Positions 42,566 to 51,675 are shown, numbered from the stretch's first letter. The stretch is 64,000 nucleotides of DNA from Pseudonocardia sp. DSM 110487 (GCF_019468565.1 NZ_CP080521.1:7316001-7380000), one strand, 5' to 3'. Made by a program: numbers and translations. The notes: a model not told the origin generated them from the letters alone.

Positions 42566-43381
42566 TCACCCCTCCAGCGGGGAGGTGGACGACGTCCCTG
42601 CCGGAGGGGCGAACGCGGTGCGGAAGCGTTCGAGGGCCCGGGTCGGGTCGCCCGACGCCCAACCTTCGAGCCCGACCACACCCGCGTAGCCGAGGCGGTC
42701 CAGGGTTGCGGCGATCGCGGGGTAGTGGATCTCGCCGGTGCCGGGTTCGCAGCGGCCGGGAACGTCGGCGACCTGGATCTCCCCGACGACCGGCAGCGCG
42801 CGCTCGACGAGCTGCACGAGGTTTCCCTCGCCGATCTGGGCGTGGTAGAGGTCGAGGTTGAGCCGCAGGTGCGGGCTGTCGACGGCCTCGACGAGCGCGA
42901 GCGCGTCGGCGGCACCGGCGAACGGCACGCCGGGGTGGTCGACCGTGGTGTTGAGGTTCTCGAGGGTGAACACGCGCCCGGCGCGTTCCCCGAGCTCGGC
43001 GAGGCGGGTCAGCGTCCGCGCGGCGGTCAGCCACATCTGCGGCGTGACGACCTGCGAGGCCGCCACGGGCAGGCCGCGGTCGTCGAGGCCGGTTCCGTGC
43101 ACGTTGAGGCGTGGACAGTCGAGCTCGTCGGCGACCCGGAGCGACTCCTCCGCCGTGCGCAGCAGCTCCTCGGCTCCGTCGGGATCGGCGAGGGTGCCCC
43201 GGACGTAGCCGGTCATCGAGGAGAACGTCGCCCCGGTCCCGGCGAGCGCGGCGACGTCCTTCGCCGTCCAGTCCCAGATCTCGACCTCGAACCCGAGATC
43301 GGCGATGCGGCGCACCCGCTCCTCGAACGGCAGGTCGAGGAACAGCATCTCCGCGGACGCCGCGAGGCGGAATCCGCTCAC
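42566..43381 (-). CDS. Hydroxypyruvate-isomerase-like TIM-barrel protein
   Basis: 271 aa AP-endonuclease-2-type barrel. Seen: FRLAASAEMLFLDLPFEERVRRIADLGFEVEIWDW at the start, CPRLNVHGTG, TLENLNTTVDHPGVPFAG with the metal-ligand Glu, NLDLYHAQIGEGNL (Asp, His), VGEIQVADVPGRCEPGTGEIHY and GVVGLEGW (Glu). The RxxxE and DVPGRxEPGTGE pattern is typical of hydroxypyruvate isomerase/Hyi. GTG 43381 overlaps the upstream dehydrogenase stop (GTGA). It acts with that dehydrogenase on a sugar, polyol or hydroxyacid (inference). Confidence 0.82.
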   Translation of the reverse strand: MSGFRLAASAEMLFLDLPFEERVRRIADLGFEVEIWDWTAKDVAALAGTGATFSSMTGYVRGTLADPDGAEELLRTAEESLRVADELDCPRLNVHGTGLDDRGLPVAASQVVTPQMWLTAARTLTRLAELGERAGRVFTLENLNTTVDHPGVPFAGAADALALVEAVDSPHLRLNLDLYHAQIGEGNLVQLVERALPVVGEIQVADVPGRCEPGTGEIHYPAIAATLDRLGYAGVVGLEGWASGDPTRALERFRTAFAPPAGTSSTSPLEG

Positions 43382-44379
43382 TTCCCGACCTCCTCGATCC
43401 GGACCGGGCGTCCCGCGCGCACCGACTGGGCCGCGGCCAGCGCGATCGCCAGCGCCGCACGCGCGTCCTCCCCGCCCACCGGCGCCGGTGTCCCGTCGCG
43501 GACGGCGTCGACGAACGCGGCGAGCTCTGCGACGTAGGCGCCCGCGAGGAGCTCCTGGTCGCTGCGGGCGGTCTCCACGATCCGGCCTTCTGCACCGGAG
43601 AAGACCGTCCCGGAGCGGCGCCCGTCGCCCATGGTGGCCATGCCGCCGGAGCCGAACACCTCGCCGCGTACGTCGTAGCCGTAGGCGGCCTCGAAGCACG
43701 CCTCGGCGACACCGGTGGCGCCGTTGTCGAACCGCACCACGACCACTGCGGTGTCGAGGAGCCCGCGTTCGCGCCACTCGGGCTCGACCAGCGCGTCCGC
43801 GGTGGCGTACACCTCGACGGCCTCCGCGCCCGGGTTGAGGAACCGCAGTGCGTCGAAGTCGTGGATCAGGGTCTCTTTGAAGATCGTGTCCGGCGGCACC
43901 CGGGAGGGGTCGAACCCGCCGGGGTCGCGGGTGACCGAGCGCAGCACGCGCGGGGTGCCCAGCCGGCCGTCGTCGAGCAGCGCGCGGCCGGCCTGCCAGT
44001 CCGGGGCGAAGCGCCGGTTGAACCCGACCTGGAGCAGAACGCCTGCGGCGCGGGCGGCGTCGATGGCCCGGTCGGCGTCGGGCAGCGAGAGCGCCATCGG
44101 CTTCTCGCAGAACACGGCCTTGCCCGCCCTTGCCGCGGCCACCACCAGGTCGGCGTGGAAGCGGGCGGGCGCCGCGATCACCACCGCGTCGACGGCCGGG
44201 TCCGCGAACGCCTCCGCCGGATCGGTGTATGCGCGATCCGCGCCCAGGCGCTCCGCGATCCCGGGCGCCGGGTCGGCCACGGCCACGAGCCGCGCCCCCG
44301 GGATCCGGCGCGCGAGCGACCTGCCGTGGAACGCCCCCATCCGGCCGGCCCCGACCAGGGCCACCCCGATCTCGTCCAT
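43378..44379 (-). CDS. Gfo/Idh/MocA-family dehydrogenase, inositol-dehydrogenase-like
   Basis: 333 aa. Seen: N-terminal Rossmann motif VALVGAGRMGAFHGRSLARRIPGARLVAVADP, CEKPMALSLPDADRAIDAARAAGVLLQVGFNRRFAPDW (EKP with catalytic Lys) and the later IHDFDALRFL (Asp/His). These match inositol 2-dehydrogenase-type enzymes. Start ATG 44379 has GAGGAGGAG upstream. Two LacI-type operators separate it from the divergent LacI gene, so substrate induction through that regulator is likely. Confidence 0.87.
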   Translation of the reverse strand: MDEIGVALVGAGRMGAFHGRSLARRIPGARLVAVADPAPGIAERLGADRAYTDPAEAFADPAVDAVVIAAPARFHADLVVAAARAGKAVFCEKPMALSLPDADRAIDAARAAGVLLQVGFNRRFAPDWQAGRALLDDGRLGTPRVLRSVTRDPGGFDPSRVPPDTIFKETLIHDFDALRFLNPGAEAVEVYATADALVEPEWRERGLLDTAVVVVRFDNGATGVAEACFEAAYGYDVRGEVFGSGGMATMGDGRRSGTVFSGAEGRIVETARSDQELLAGAYVAELAAFVDAVRDGTPAPVGGEDARAALAIALAAAQSVRAGRPVRIEEVGK

Positions 44380-44395
44380 CCGCTCCTCCTCGAGC

Positions 44396-44433
44396 CTAGA
44401 ACGTTCTAGATGGACTAGCCTAGAACGTTCTAG
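44396..44433. promoter_or_regulatory. Two tandem LacI-type palindromic operators
   Basis: CTAGAACGTTCTAG occurs at 44396-44409 and again at 44420-44433, both perfect palindromes, 24 bp centre to centre. They fill the gap between the divergent Gfo/Idh and LacI genes. The second is extended by one outer C-G pair. The spacing suggests cooperative binding of two dimers on one face of the helix. Confidence 0.85.
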
Positions 44434-44456
44434 GCATAGATCGGTAGGGTGCGGAC

Positions 44457-45521
44457 GTGACAGAGCGCGCCCGGCGGCCCACCCTCGCCGACGTCGCCGC
44501 CCGTGCGGGGGTGTCCGTCGCACTGGTCTCGATCGTGATCCGTGGCGCCCCGGGTGCGAGCGCGGCGTCCCGGCAGCGGGTGCTGCAGGCCGCCGACGAG
44601 CTGGGCTACCGCCCCGACACCCGCGCCCGGTTGCTGCGCAGCAGCCGCAGCCGGCTGCTCGGCGTCGTGTTCGGCGTCCACCACGCCTTCCACGGCGACC
44701 TCGTCACCGGCCTCTACACCGCGGCCGACCGCGCCGGCTACGAGCTCGCGCTGAGCGCGGTCACCCCGCAGCGCGACGAGGGGCGCGCCGTGGCGAGCCT
44801 GATGCAGGACCGCTGCGAGGCGCTCGTCCTGCTCGGCCCGCACGCGCCCACCGCGCAGCTCGCCGAGCTCGCAGGCCGCCTGCCCGTCGTGGTCGTGGCC
44901 CGGGCGGCACGCCACCGCGCCCTCGACGTCGTGCGCACCGCCGACGGTCTGGGGCTGCACCAGGCCGTGGACCACCTCGTCGCGCTCGGCCACCGCCGGA
45001 TCACCCACGTCGACGGCGGGCGGGCCCCGGGCGCCGCCGACCGCCGTCGCGGTTACCGCGACGCCATGCTCCGCCACGGCCTCGATGCCGAGATCCGGCT
45101 CCTGCCCGGCGGGCTCACCGAGGAGGAGGGTGCCGCGGCCGCCCGCGCCCTGCTCGACCTCGATCCACGGCCCAGCGCCGTGACCGTGTTCAACGACCGC
45201 TGCGCCCTCGGCGTGCTGGACGTGCTGCAGCGCGCCGGCCTGGCCGTGCCCGGGGACGTCAGCGTGGTCGGCTACGACGACAGCCGGCTCGCCCGCTTGT
45301 CGCACGTCAACCTGACGACAATCGCCCAGGACACCGAGCAGATCACCACGCTCGCCGTCACGCGTGCCGTGGACCGGCTGGACGGGACGCCGGTCACCGA
45401 GCGGGAGCTGATCGTCGCGCCCCGACTGGTCGTCCGCGCCACCACCGCCCCCGGACCGGGTCGTCAGCCGGACGGTGTGGTCGGGGCCGAGGTCCGGGAC
45501 GTGTCGCGCACGGCCAGGTAG
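44457..45521 (+). CDS. LacI-family transcriptional regulator
   Basis: 354 aa. Seen: helix-turn-helix PTLADVAARAGVSVALVSIVIRGAPGASAASRQRVLQAADELGYRPD, then a periplasmic-binding-like effector domain ending VSVVGYDDSRLARLSHVNLTTIAQD. Start GTG 44457; TAGGGT ends six bases before it, so the transcript may be leaderless. Divergent from the Gfo/Idh-isomerase pair over tandem palindromes, which it most likely binds. Confidence 0.9.
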   Translation: MTERARRPTLADVAARAGVSVALVSIVIRGAPGASAASRQRVLQAADELGYRPDTRARLLRSSRSRLLGVVFGVHHAFHGDLVTGLYTAADRAGYELALSAVTPQRDEGRAVASLMQDRCEALVLLGPHAPTAQLAELAGRLPVVVVARAARHRALDVVRTADGLGLHQAVDHLVALGHRRITHVDGGRAPGAADRRRGYRDAMLRHGLDAEIRLLPGGLTEEEGAAAARALLDLDPRPSAVTVFNDRCALGVLDVLQRAGLAVPGDVSVVGYDDSRLARLSHVNLTTIAQDTEQITTLAVTRAVDRLDGTPVTERELIVAPRLVVRATTAPGPGRQPDGVVGAEVRDVSRTAR

Positions 45522-45622
45522 ACGGCGCACACCGCAAGGGTGCGCTCGACGTCGTCGATGACGGGTGCGAAGAACTGCTTGCGGTGGTCGGCATCGGTCA
45601 TCGAGGTGATCGCGAAGTACAT
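45464..45622 (-). pseudogene. C-terminal fragment of a TetR-type regulator
   Basis: Minus-strand reading MYFAITSMTDADHRKQFFAP, VIDDVERTLAVCAVYLAV, then a tail and a stop. This resembles the last helices of a TetR ligand-binding domain. The N-terminal DNA-binding part is missing. Converges with and overlaps the LacI 3' end by about 55 bp. Adjacent plus-strand sequence 45687-45850 (MARTKSAKLPEFDGPPP, later TVLRYRWDGTTRADGARPF in another frame) is a second small, frameshifted fragment that I cannot name. Confidence 0.5.
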
Positions 45623-45886
45623 GCTGCCGAACGCCGCGACCTCGCGCGCCCCGCGGGGATGTCGATCTCCGGGGTACGCACCTCCTATGGCCAGGACGAA
45701 ATCCGCGAAGTTGCCCGAGTTCGACGGCCCGCCCCCGAGGATCCCGTCGCCGACCTGGCGGGAGCCACGTTCACCGTGCTGCGCTACCGCTGGGACGGCA
45801 CCACCCGCGCGGACGGCGCTCGCCCGTTCTACCTGGACTCGTCGAGGTAGTCGTCATGGCTGCGGCACGCCGCGGGCTGCCCAGGC

Positions 45887-46190
45887 TCAGCCCAGACTGC
45901 TGGACAGGGTGAAGACGAGGCTGCGGTTCAAGGTGCCGCGGCGCCGGTCGTAGTGGCGGGTCGTACGAGGGTCGCGGTGCCCAGCCAGGTCCTGCACACA
46001 GATCCTCGCCCGCCTCGAGCGCGAGGGTGATCGCAGTGTGGCGCAGCGAGTGCGGCGACAGCCTCGCCCAGAACGGAAGCCCCGCGGCGCGCGAGGAGTG
46101 GTTCGCCCGACGGGCCAGCCAGTCCAGGGAGCGGGCCGCGCCGAACCGCGAGTTCGCGGCCGAGGTGCGCCGACGCGCTTCCTCCGTGGC
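45887..46190 (-). pseudogene. Tyrosine recombinase C-terminal remnant
   Basis: Seen on the minus strand: LSPHSLRHTAITLALEAGED in one frame (HxxR box) and, after a frame change, VQDLAGHRDPRTTRHYDRRR in another (second His and nucleophile Tyr). A frameshift thus splits the catalytic domain, and the N-terminal part is gone. Confidence 0.75.
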
Positions 46191-46277
46191 AATGGCTGAC
46201 CTGGCAGAGCGGTACCAATCCGAGGTGTGCAAACGATCTACGCCGTTTCGCGGCCACGACCATGCTTTTCGTCGCAG

Positions 46278-46436
46278 GTGCCGCTGGCGATGGCGTCCAA
46301 GACCGTGCGGCACTCGGCCCTGTCGACCACCACCGAGGTCTTCTACGGCCACCTGCAGCGCCACGTTTCTCGGCAGGCCGTTGAGGGCATCGACCGGGCC
46401 CTCAACGCCGTGGAGCGCGCCACCCAGGCGGCGTGA
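46278..46436 (+). pseudogene. Second tyrosine recombinase C-terminal remnant, opposite strand
   Basis: Plus-strand reading VPLAMASKTVRHSALSTTTE, VFYGHLQRHVSRQAVEGIDR, then ALNAVERATQAA and a stop. The STTTEVFYGH segment corresponds to the end of integrases with the nucleophile Tyr. No upstream catalytic residues remain. It lies head-to-head with the minus-strand remnant. The next 345 bp, to 46783, contain nothing I can support. Confidence 0.65.
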
Positions 46437-46783
46437 CGACCACATGGCGACCACCCGGCGATCGACCCAACCGACCTTCTCGCGGCTCCCGGGGCATACC
46501 GGGTGACGACGGTGGACGCAACCTGGCCGGGTGCGAGCACATTGCGCACCAACCCAGCTTCGCCGCGTTTCCGCAGATCAGCCAGGATCTGAACCTACGA
46601 TCCCTTGACCCCGAGCAGATATCTCGGGACCGATACCAGCTCCAGATCCGCTCCACATCAGCCGGCTCCAGAAGCCGCTCCAGCAAGGGCGTGGCCACGC
46701 CCGCCCCGATACTCCAGACCATCCACCAGGGTTGGCAGCCGGGCGCTGACGTCCTACTGGCGGACGGCGGCCGAACTCGTGCG

Positions 46784-47812
46784 CTACCAGCCGAGGTCTG
46801 CCGGTGCGCCGGGCCGTCGGAAGTTTTGGGTTGCTGGCGCGAGCAGTCGGGCCGGGTTCGTCACGATCATCTGGTGGATGTCCGCCTCGGTGGCGCCGCC
46901 TGCGTGCAGCATCGGCTGCACTCGGCGGGGGATGTTCTCGTAGAGCCAGTGCGGTGCGTGGACCGCGCGCCAGGACGGCGGGGTCATCCGGCTGAAGCAC
47001 GCGGCGTCGTGGGACAGGACCATCCGGTCCGCGTACCCGAGCCGGAGCAGGGCGAGGACGGTGGCGACCCGGCGGTCGTCGTGCAGGACGTGCTCCATCC
47101 CGAACCGGTCCATGCCGATCGTGGCGCCCTCGTCCATCAGCCGCCGCAGGTAGTCCAGGTCCTCGCTGTCGCCGGAGTGCCCGATGACGACCCGCTCGGG
47201 CGCGACGCCCCGGTCCCGGAGGAACGCCAGCTGGTCCAACCCGTTGCGCAGCGCAGGACGGCTGTGCGTGGTCACCGTGACGCCGGTGTGCCGGTGGGCC
47301 TCGGCCGCCGCGGTGAAGACCCGGGCGACGTCGTCGGTGAACCCTTCCTCGTCGGTGACGACCTTGATCATCCCCGCCCTGATGCCAGTGCCGGCGATCC
47401 CTTCCTCGATGTCACGCACGAAGTACTCCACGAGCGGGTCGGGACCGTCGACGAGCCGGCCAGGGCCGTGAGTCCGGAAGAACGGCGGCAGCACGTTCGA
47501 GGTGTAGTACCCGGTGGCGGCGACCAGGTGTACCGGGACCCGCTCGGCCACCCGCGCGACCCGGGCGACGTCGCGTCCCAGGCCGAGCACGGTCAGGTCC
47601 ACGACCGTGCGGATCCCGAGGTCGTGGAGGCGGGTCAGCGCGGCGACCGCCTCCTCGACCGCCTTCTCGAGGTCCCACTCCGGGTGCGGGTGGTTGAGGT
47701 CGAGCTCGGGGTGGCCGACGAAGACGTGCTCGTGGATCAACGTCGGCCCAATTTCCGCGGGCCGGATCGACCCGCGGAAGGTCGGGACGACGCCGCCCGG
47801 CACCGGCGTCAC
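46784..47812 (-). CDS. Phosphotriesterase-family hydrolase
   Basis: 342 aa. Seen: LIHEHVFVG (HxH metal pair), then GIRAGMIKVVTDEEGFT with the bridging Lys, TTHSRPALRNG and VVIGHSGDSEDLDYLRRLMDEGATIGMDRFG (His ligands), and VLSHDAACFSR (Asp). The family includes lactonases and phosphotriesterase homology proteins. GTG 47812 overlaps the preceding binding-protein stop (GTGA), so it is the last gene of the TRAP operon. A lactonase role on the imported compound is plausible but unproven. Confidence 0.87.
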   Translation of the reverse strand: MTPVPGGVVPTFRGSIRPAEIGPTLIHEHVFVGHPELDLNHPHPEWDLEKAVEEAVAALTRLHDLGIRTVVDLTVLGLGRDVARVARVAERVPVHLVAATGYYTSNVLPPFFRTHGPGRLVDGPDPLVEYFVRDIEEGIAGTGIRAGMIKVVTDEEGFTDDVARVFTAAAEAHRHTGVTVTTHSRPALRNGLDQLAFLRDRGVAPERVVIGHSGDSEDLDYLRRLMDEGATIGMDRFGMEHVLHDDRRVATVLALLRLGYADRMVLSHDAACFSRMTPPSWRAVHAPHWLYENIPRRVQPMLHAGGATEADIHQMIVTNPARLLAPATQNFRRPGAPADLGW

Positions 47813-48831
47813 GCGGCCGATCCGCGGATCGCCTCGTAGACGGTGAGCTGCTCGGGGCTGAGGTTGGCGCGCAGGTACGGCTCCACCCGAGCCCGGAACG
47901 GGGCCACGTCGACGTCCTCGACGATCTGGAACTGACCGCCGGACCGCCACTTCTCGAGGATCTGCTGCTCGTCCTGCTGGACGCATCCGGGCACCTGCGC
48001 GACGGCCGCGTCGACCGCCCGGGAGAGCGCCTCCTGCTGCTGCGGGTTCAGCTCGGTCCACCGCGGCCCGACGAGGACCAGGTTCGAGTTCTCCTGGTGG
48101 CCGGACATGCTGAGGTAGTCCTGCACCTCGCCGAGGTTCTGCGAATCGATGTTGACAATCGGGTTCTCCTGACCGTCGACGATCCCCTGCTGCAGCGCGA
48201 GGTAGAGCTCCTCGTACGCGACCTCGGTGGGGTTGGCGCCCAGGGCCGCGGCGTTCATGAGGAACTGCGGCGAGTTGGGGAAGCGCATGCGGAGGTTCGC
48301 GAGGTCCTCGGGTCGGCGGATCGGCTGGTTGGCGGTGAACTGGCGGGAGCCGGCCGACCATGCACCAAGGACGGTCACCCCGGTGGCCTCGGCGAACCCG
48401 TCGGTCAGCGGCGTGGACGCGTCGCTGTCGAAGAAGCGGGCGAGGTGCTCGCCGTCGTCGAAGGCGTAGGCGGCGTCGACGACGCTCATCGGCTCGTGCA
48501 CGGCGCCGAGTGCGGAGGCGCCCTGGATGTCCAGGTCGATGTCGCCGGAGATCACGGACTGGATGCGGTCGGCGTCGCCGCCGAGCTGGCTGCTCGGGAA
48601 GACCTGGACAGTGATGCCCACGTTCGCCGCCGCGACCTCGTCCGAGATGACCTTGGCGCCACAGCGGTGCTGGGGCTGCTGCTCGGTGTAGCTGTGGGCC
48701 AGGGTCAGCTCGACGTTCTCGCCGCCGCCCTGGTCACCGGCGGGTTCGCCACCTCCGCCACAGGCCGTACCGAGGAACAACGGGACGACGAGGACCGCGA
48801 CGAGCGCACGGCGTCGTTGCTGCGTGGACAT
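47809..48831 (-). CDS. TRAP transporter substrate-binding lipoprotein (DctP type)
   Basis: 340 aa. ATG 48831 is chosen because AAGGGA lies six bases before it; an ATG two codons earlier would touch it. Seen: lipoprotein signal ALVAVLVVPLFLGTACGGG, LTLAHSYTEQQPQH, FPSSQLGGDADRIQSVISGDIDLDIQG, and the family's Arg-containing LRMRFPNSPQFL and ANPTEVAYEELYLALQQGIVDGQENP. It delivers a carboxylate to the DctQM permease. The operon context suggests shikimate or quinate. Confidence 0.9.
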   Translation of the reverse strand: MSTQQRRRALVAVLVVPLFLGTACGGGGEPAGDQGGGENVELTLAHSYTEQQPQHRCGAKVISDEVAAANVGITVQVFPSSQLGGDADRIQSVISGDIDLDIQGASALGAVHEPMSVVDAAYAFDDGEHLARFFDSDASTPLTDGFAEATGVTVLGAWSAGSRQFTANQPIRRPEDLANLRMRFPNSPQFLMNAAALGANPTEVAYEELYLALQQGIVDGQENPIVNIDSQNLGEVQDYLSMSGHQENSNLVLVGPRWTELNPQQQEALSRAVDAAVAQVPGCVQQDEQQILEKWRSGGQFQIVEDVDVAPFRARVEPYLRANLSPEQLTVYEAIRGSAA

Positions 48832-48833
48832 GA

Positions 48834-49745
48834 TCATTCCCTTCGTGGGTTGGCCGAGCCGACCTCGTCGGCGACGAGCTCGTCGAAGTCCCGGAACATG
48901 GCCGCGCGGTCCGCAGGACTGGTGGTGATCAGCTCGAAGGAGTCGGCGGCCTGGTTGACCGCCATCCCAGCCCCGGTCAGGACCCGACAGCCCCGTCTGG
49001 TCGCCTCCCGCACGAGCTCGGTGAGCAGCGGCCGGTAGACGATGTCGGCAACCCAGAGCTCGTCGCGGAGGAGCTCCGGAGCGACCGGCGACCCGGGATG
49101 GGCGGCCATCCCCATGGGCGTGGCGTTCACCAGCCCGGACGCCGCCGGGGTAAGGCGGGGCAGCTCGTCGGGCGTGCCGGTCACGAGCTCGACGTCCCAG
49201 CGGTTCCGCACGGATCGGACGAGCAACTCCGCGCGTGCCGGGTCGGTATCGACGACCCACAGGGCCGAAAGGCCCATCCCGGCGAGGGCATGAGCCACTG
49301 CGGTGCCTGCCCCGCCCGCACCGATCAGCACGACCCGATCGAGCGGAGCGCCCGCGAGCCCGTCCGCGACAGCCGCGGCGAAGCCGGTGACGTCGGTGTT
49401 GTGCCCGCGGGTGCCGCCGTCCGCCACGAGGATCGTGTTGATCGCCCCGATAGCGGCCGCCTCCGGTGCCAGATCGTCGACGAGCGAGGCCATGACCTGC
49501 TTGACCGGATGGGTGACGTTCAGCCCGTCGAAGCCCAGCTCGACCGCGTGTGCGAGCAGGCCGCGCAGGTGCTCCCGGTCGAGCCGGGAGTCGGGCAGCT
49601 CCACCGTCTTGTAGGTGTAGCGCAGCCCTTGCCGTGCGCCTTCCCGCTCGTGCAGCTCGGGAGAGAGCGAGGGTCCGATGCCCTGACCGAGCAGCCCGGC
49701 CAGGTAGGAGCGGCGCTCCGCTTCGGTCCGACGGTCGCCGCTCAC
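48834..49745 (-). CDS. Shikimate/quinate dehydrogenase, AroE-like
   Basis: 303 aa. Seen: LLGQGIGPSLSPELHEREG (substrate Ser pair), GFDGLNVTHPVKQVM with the catalytic Lys, GHNTDVTGFAAAV (Asp), and cofactor motif LIGAGGAGTAVAHALAGMGLSALWVVDTDP; the strand end VVD with Asp favours NAD over NADP, as in catabolic quinate/shikimate dehydrogenases. It sits between the TRAP permease and binding-protein genes with GTGA overlap, so it is a catabolic enzyme for the transported compound and not the biosynthetic AroE. Confidence 0.87.
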   Translation of the reverse strand: MSGDRRTEAERRSYLAGLLGQGIGPSLSPELHEREGARQGLRYTYKTVELPDSRLDREHLRGLLAHAVELGFDGLNVTHPVKQVMASLVDDLAPEAAAIGAINTILVADGGTRGHNTDVTGFAAAVADGLAGAPLDRVVLIGAGGAGTAVAHALAGMGLSALWVVDTDPARAELLVRSVRNRWDVELVTGTPDELPRLTPAASGLVNATPMGMAAHPGSPVAPELLRDELWVADIVYRPLLTELVREATRRGCRVLTGAGMAVNQAADSFELITTSPADRAAMFRDFDELVADEVGSANPRRE

Positions 49746-51016
49746 AGCCCCAGCGCCTTCGGCAACCAGAGGACCGCGTCGGGGAAGGCGATGATCAGGA
49801 CGACGATCACCAGGAACGGCACGACGAAGGGCAGCGAACCCCGGAACACCTCGCTGACCTTCGTCTGCGCGACGGTGCTCAACACGTAGAGAACGGTCCC
49901 GACAGGTGGGGTCAGGAGCCCGATCATCAGGGTGACGATCATCAGGACGCCGAGCACGATCGGGTCGACGCCGAACCCGGCGCTGATCGGCAGCAGGATC
50001 GGCACCACCAGCACGAGCACCGCGGTGGCGTCCACGACCGTGCCGAGGATCAACATCAGCACGGCCGTGATCACCAAGAACATCGTCGCGTCCCCGGTGA
50101 AGCCGAAGATGCTCTCGGCCAGCAGCTGCGGAACGCGCTCTCGCGCCAGGATGAAGCCCAGCAGCGCCGCGGAGGCGACGATCAGCATGATCGCCGCGGT
50201 CGTCACGACGGTCTCGACCAGCACCCCCGGCAGGTCCCGCACGCGCAGCGTCCGGTACGCGAAGCCGAGCAGGAGCATGTAGGCGGCCCCGACGGCGGCC
50301 GCCTCGGTGGGGGTGAAGGCGCCGGAGAGGATGCCGCCGAGGATGATCACCGGGGCGCCGAGTGGGGCGATCACGCGCTGGCCGGTGGTGAGCACCCGCC
50401 GCATCGAGAACTCCACGGGCACGATGCCGGGCTGGCGACGCACCTGGACGAACACCACGACGCACAGGCCGACCGCCATGAGCAGCGCCGGGATGACCGA
50501 CGCCGCGAACAGGGCGCCGGTCGACACGGCCGCCAGCCCCGCGAAGATCACCGCAGGGATGCTCGGCGGCATGACGGGAGCGATCAGCGCCGCGGCCCCG
50601 GTGACGCCGAGGCCGAACCGCATCGGGTAGCCGTTGCGGAGCATGGCCGGGATCTGGACCTTCCCGAGGGCCGCCGCGTCGGCGACGGCGGAGCCGCTCA
50701 TCCACGAGAAGCCGAGGCTGACCCCGACACTGACGTATCCGAGACCGCCCCGGACCCGCCCGAGCACAGCGAGGGCGAAGTCGAAGAGCATGTCGGCGAT
50801 CCCGCCGCGGTTGGCGAGGACACCCAGCAGCACGAACAGCGGCACGGCCAGCAGGGGGAAGCTCGCGGTGGCGTTGACGATCAACCGCAGGCTCATGCCG
50901 ACCGACTGGCCGATCGACAGCATGTAGACGAGCGACGGCCCGAGGAACGCAAAGGCGACCGGGACGCGCAGGACGAGCAGCAGAACGATCCCGAGGCTCA
51001 GCAGCAGTAGGTTCAC
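49742..51016 (-). CDS. TRAP transporter large permease (DctM type)
   Basis: 424 aa, about twelve membrane spans. Seen: the family stretches FPLLAVPLFVLLGVLANRGGIADMLFDFA, GSAVADAAALGKVQIPAM, GAALIAPVMPPSIPAVIFAG, PTEAAAVGAAYMLLLGFAYR and LIGLLTPPVGTVLYVLS. Starts GTG 51016 overlapping DctQ. Energised by ion gradients rather than ATP. Confidence 0.92.
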   Translation of the reverse strand: MNLLLLSLGIVLLLVLRVPVAFAFLGPSLVYMLSIGQSVGMSLRLIVNATASFPLLAVPLFVLLGVLANRGGIADMLFDFALAVLGRVRGGLGYVSVGVSLGFSWMSGSAVADAAALGKVQIPAMLRNGYPMRFGLGVTGAAALIAPVMPPSIPAVIFAGLAAVSTGALFAASVIPALLMAVGLCVVVFVQVRRQPGIVPVEFSMRRVLTTGQRVIAPLGAPVIILGGILSGAFTPTEAAAVGAAYMLLLGFAYRTLRVRDLPGVLVETVVTTAAIMLIVASAALLGFILARERVPQLLAESIFGFTGDATMFLVITAVLMLILGTVVDATAVLVLVVPILLPISAGFGVDPIVLGVLMIVTLMIGLLTPPVGTVLYVLSTVAQTKVSEVFRGSLPFVVPFLVIVVLIIAFPDAVLWLPKALGL

Positions 51017-51543
51017 GCCGCCACCTCGCCGTGCGTGGGCACCGGCGGCTCCGGGGACCGGGCGAACCCGATCGCGGCCACGACACCGCGCACCGCCGTG
51101 CTCAGGAAGCCGAGGAACGGGAACAGGTAGAGCCAGGTGAGCGGCATCCGCAGGGACGGCGACCGCAGGCGTCCCTGGGAGGCCATCAGGTCCCAGGCCT
51201 CCAGCGCGAACGCCGCCCCGACGGCGGCGACGGTCACAGCCGCGACGACCCGCACGACGCGCAGGACCGTCGGGTTCTTGATGCCGTCGACCAGCTGGAG
51301 GGCGATGTGCGAGTCGGTCGTCACCAGGACGCCGGCCACGCTGATGGTGAGCCACACGAGGCAGAACCGCGCGAGTTCCCCGGTCCACGGCCAGCCGGAC
51401 ACCGGCAGGTAGCGCTGGGCGGCCTGCACCAGCACCAGCAGGAAGACGAGCACGAGGGCAGCGGCACCGATGGCCAGCTCCACCCGCGTCACGAGCGTCA
51501 CCCACCGTGCCCATCTCGTGGGCGCCGGAGCGCTCTCAGACAT
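51013..51543 (-). CDS. TRAP transporter small permease (DctQ type)
   Basis: 176 aa, four membrane segments. Seen: ALVLVFLLVLVQAAQRYLP, SGWPWTGELARFCLVWLTISVAGVL (the family's W-E-A/L-R signature), and TWLYLFPFLGFLSTAVRGV. ATG 51543 fits the family length; an in-frame start at 51627 would add an unsupported tail. First gene of the operon, with LacI-type palindromes between it and the divergent regulator. Confidence 0.87.
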   Translation of the reverse strand: MSESAPAPTRWARWVTLVTRVELAIGAAALVLVFLLVLVQAAQRYLPVSGWPWTGELARFCLVWLTISVAGVLVTTDSHIALQLVDGIKNPTVLRVVRVVAAVTVAAVGAAFALEAWDLMASQGRLRSPSLRMPLTWLYLFPFLGFLSTAVRGVVAAIGFARSPEPPVPTHGEVAA

Positions 51544-51620
51544 CTCGGCCCATCGGATCGCCCTTCCGGCATCGGCGCCAGCGGTCTCAGTTCGTCGGAC
51601 CGTAAGTGCGGCCTGCTGGG

Positions 51621-51647
51621 TTGGCAAGCGGTTGCCAAGGTTGCCAA
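51621..51647. promoter_or_regulatory. LacI-type operator TTGGCAA/TTGCCAA
   Basis: TTGGCAA-GCGG-TTGCCAA is a perfect 7-bp inverted repeat, followed two bases later by another TTGCCAA half-site. It lies between the divergent DctQ and LacI genes. The form TTGGCAAnnnnTTGCCAA is typical of actinobacterial LacI-family operators. Confidence 0.75.
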
Positions 51648-51675
51648 ACGGCCGTCATCCGACTGTGATGAGCAC

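Noticed and set aside
42566..43538. Plus-strand frames antisense to the isomerase gene
   Set aside because: No family motifs; codon use fits the minus-strand gene.
43715..45850. A 711-codon plus-strand frame across the Gfo/Idh and LacI genes
   Set aside because: Low-complexity Arg/Ser/Pro composition typical of GC-rich shadow frames; both real genes have clear domains in other frames.
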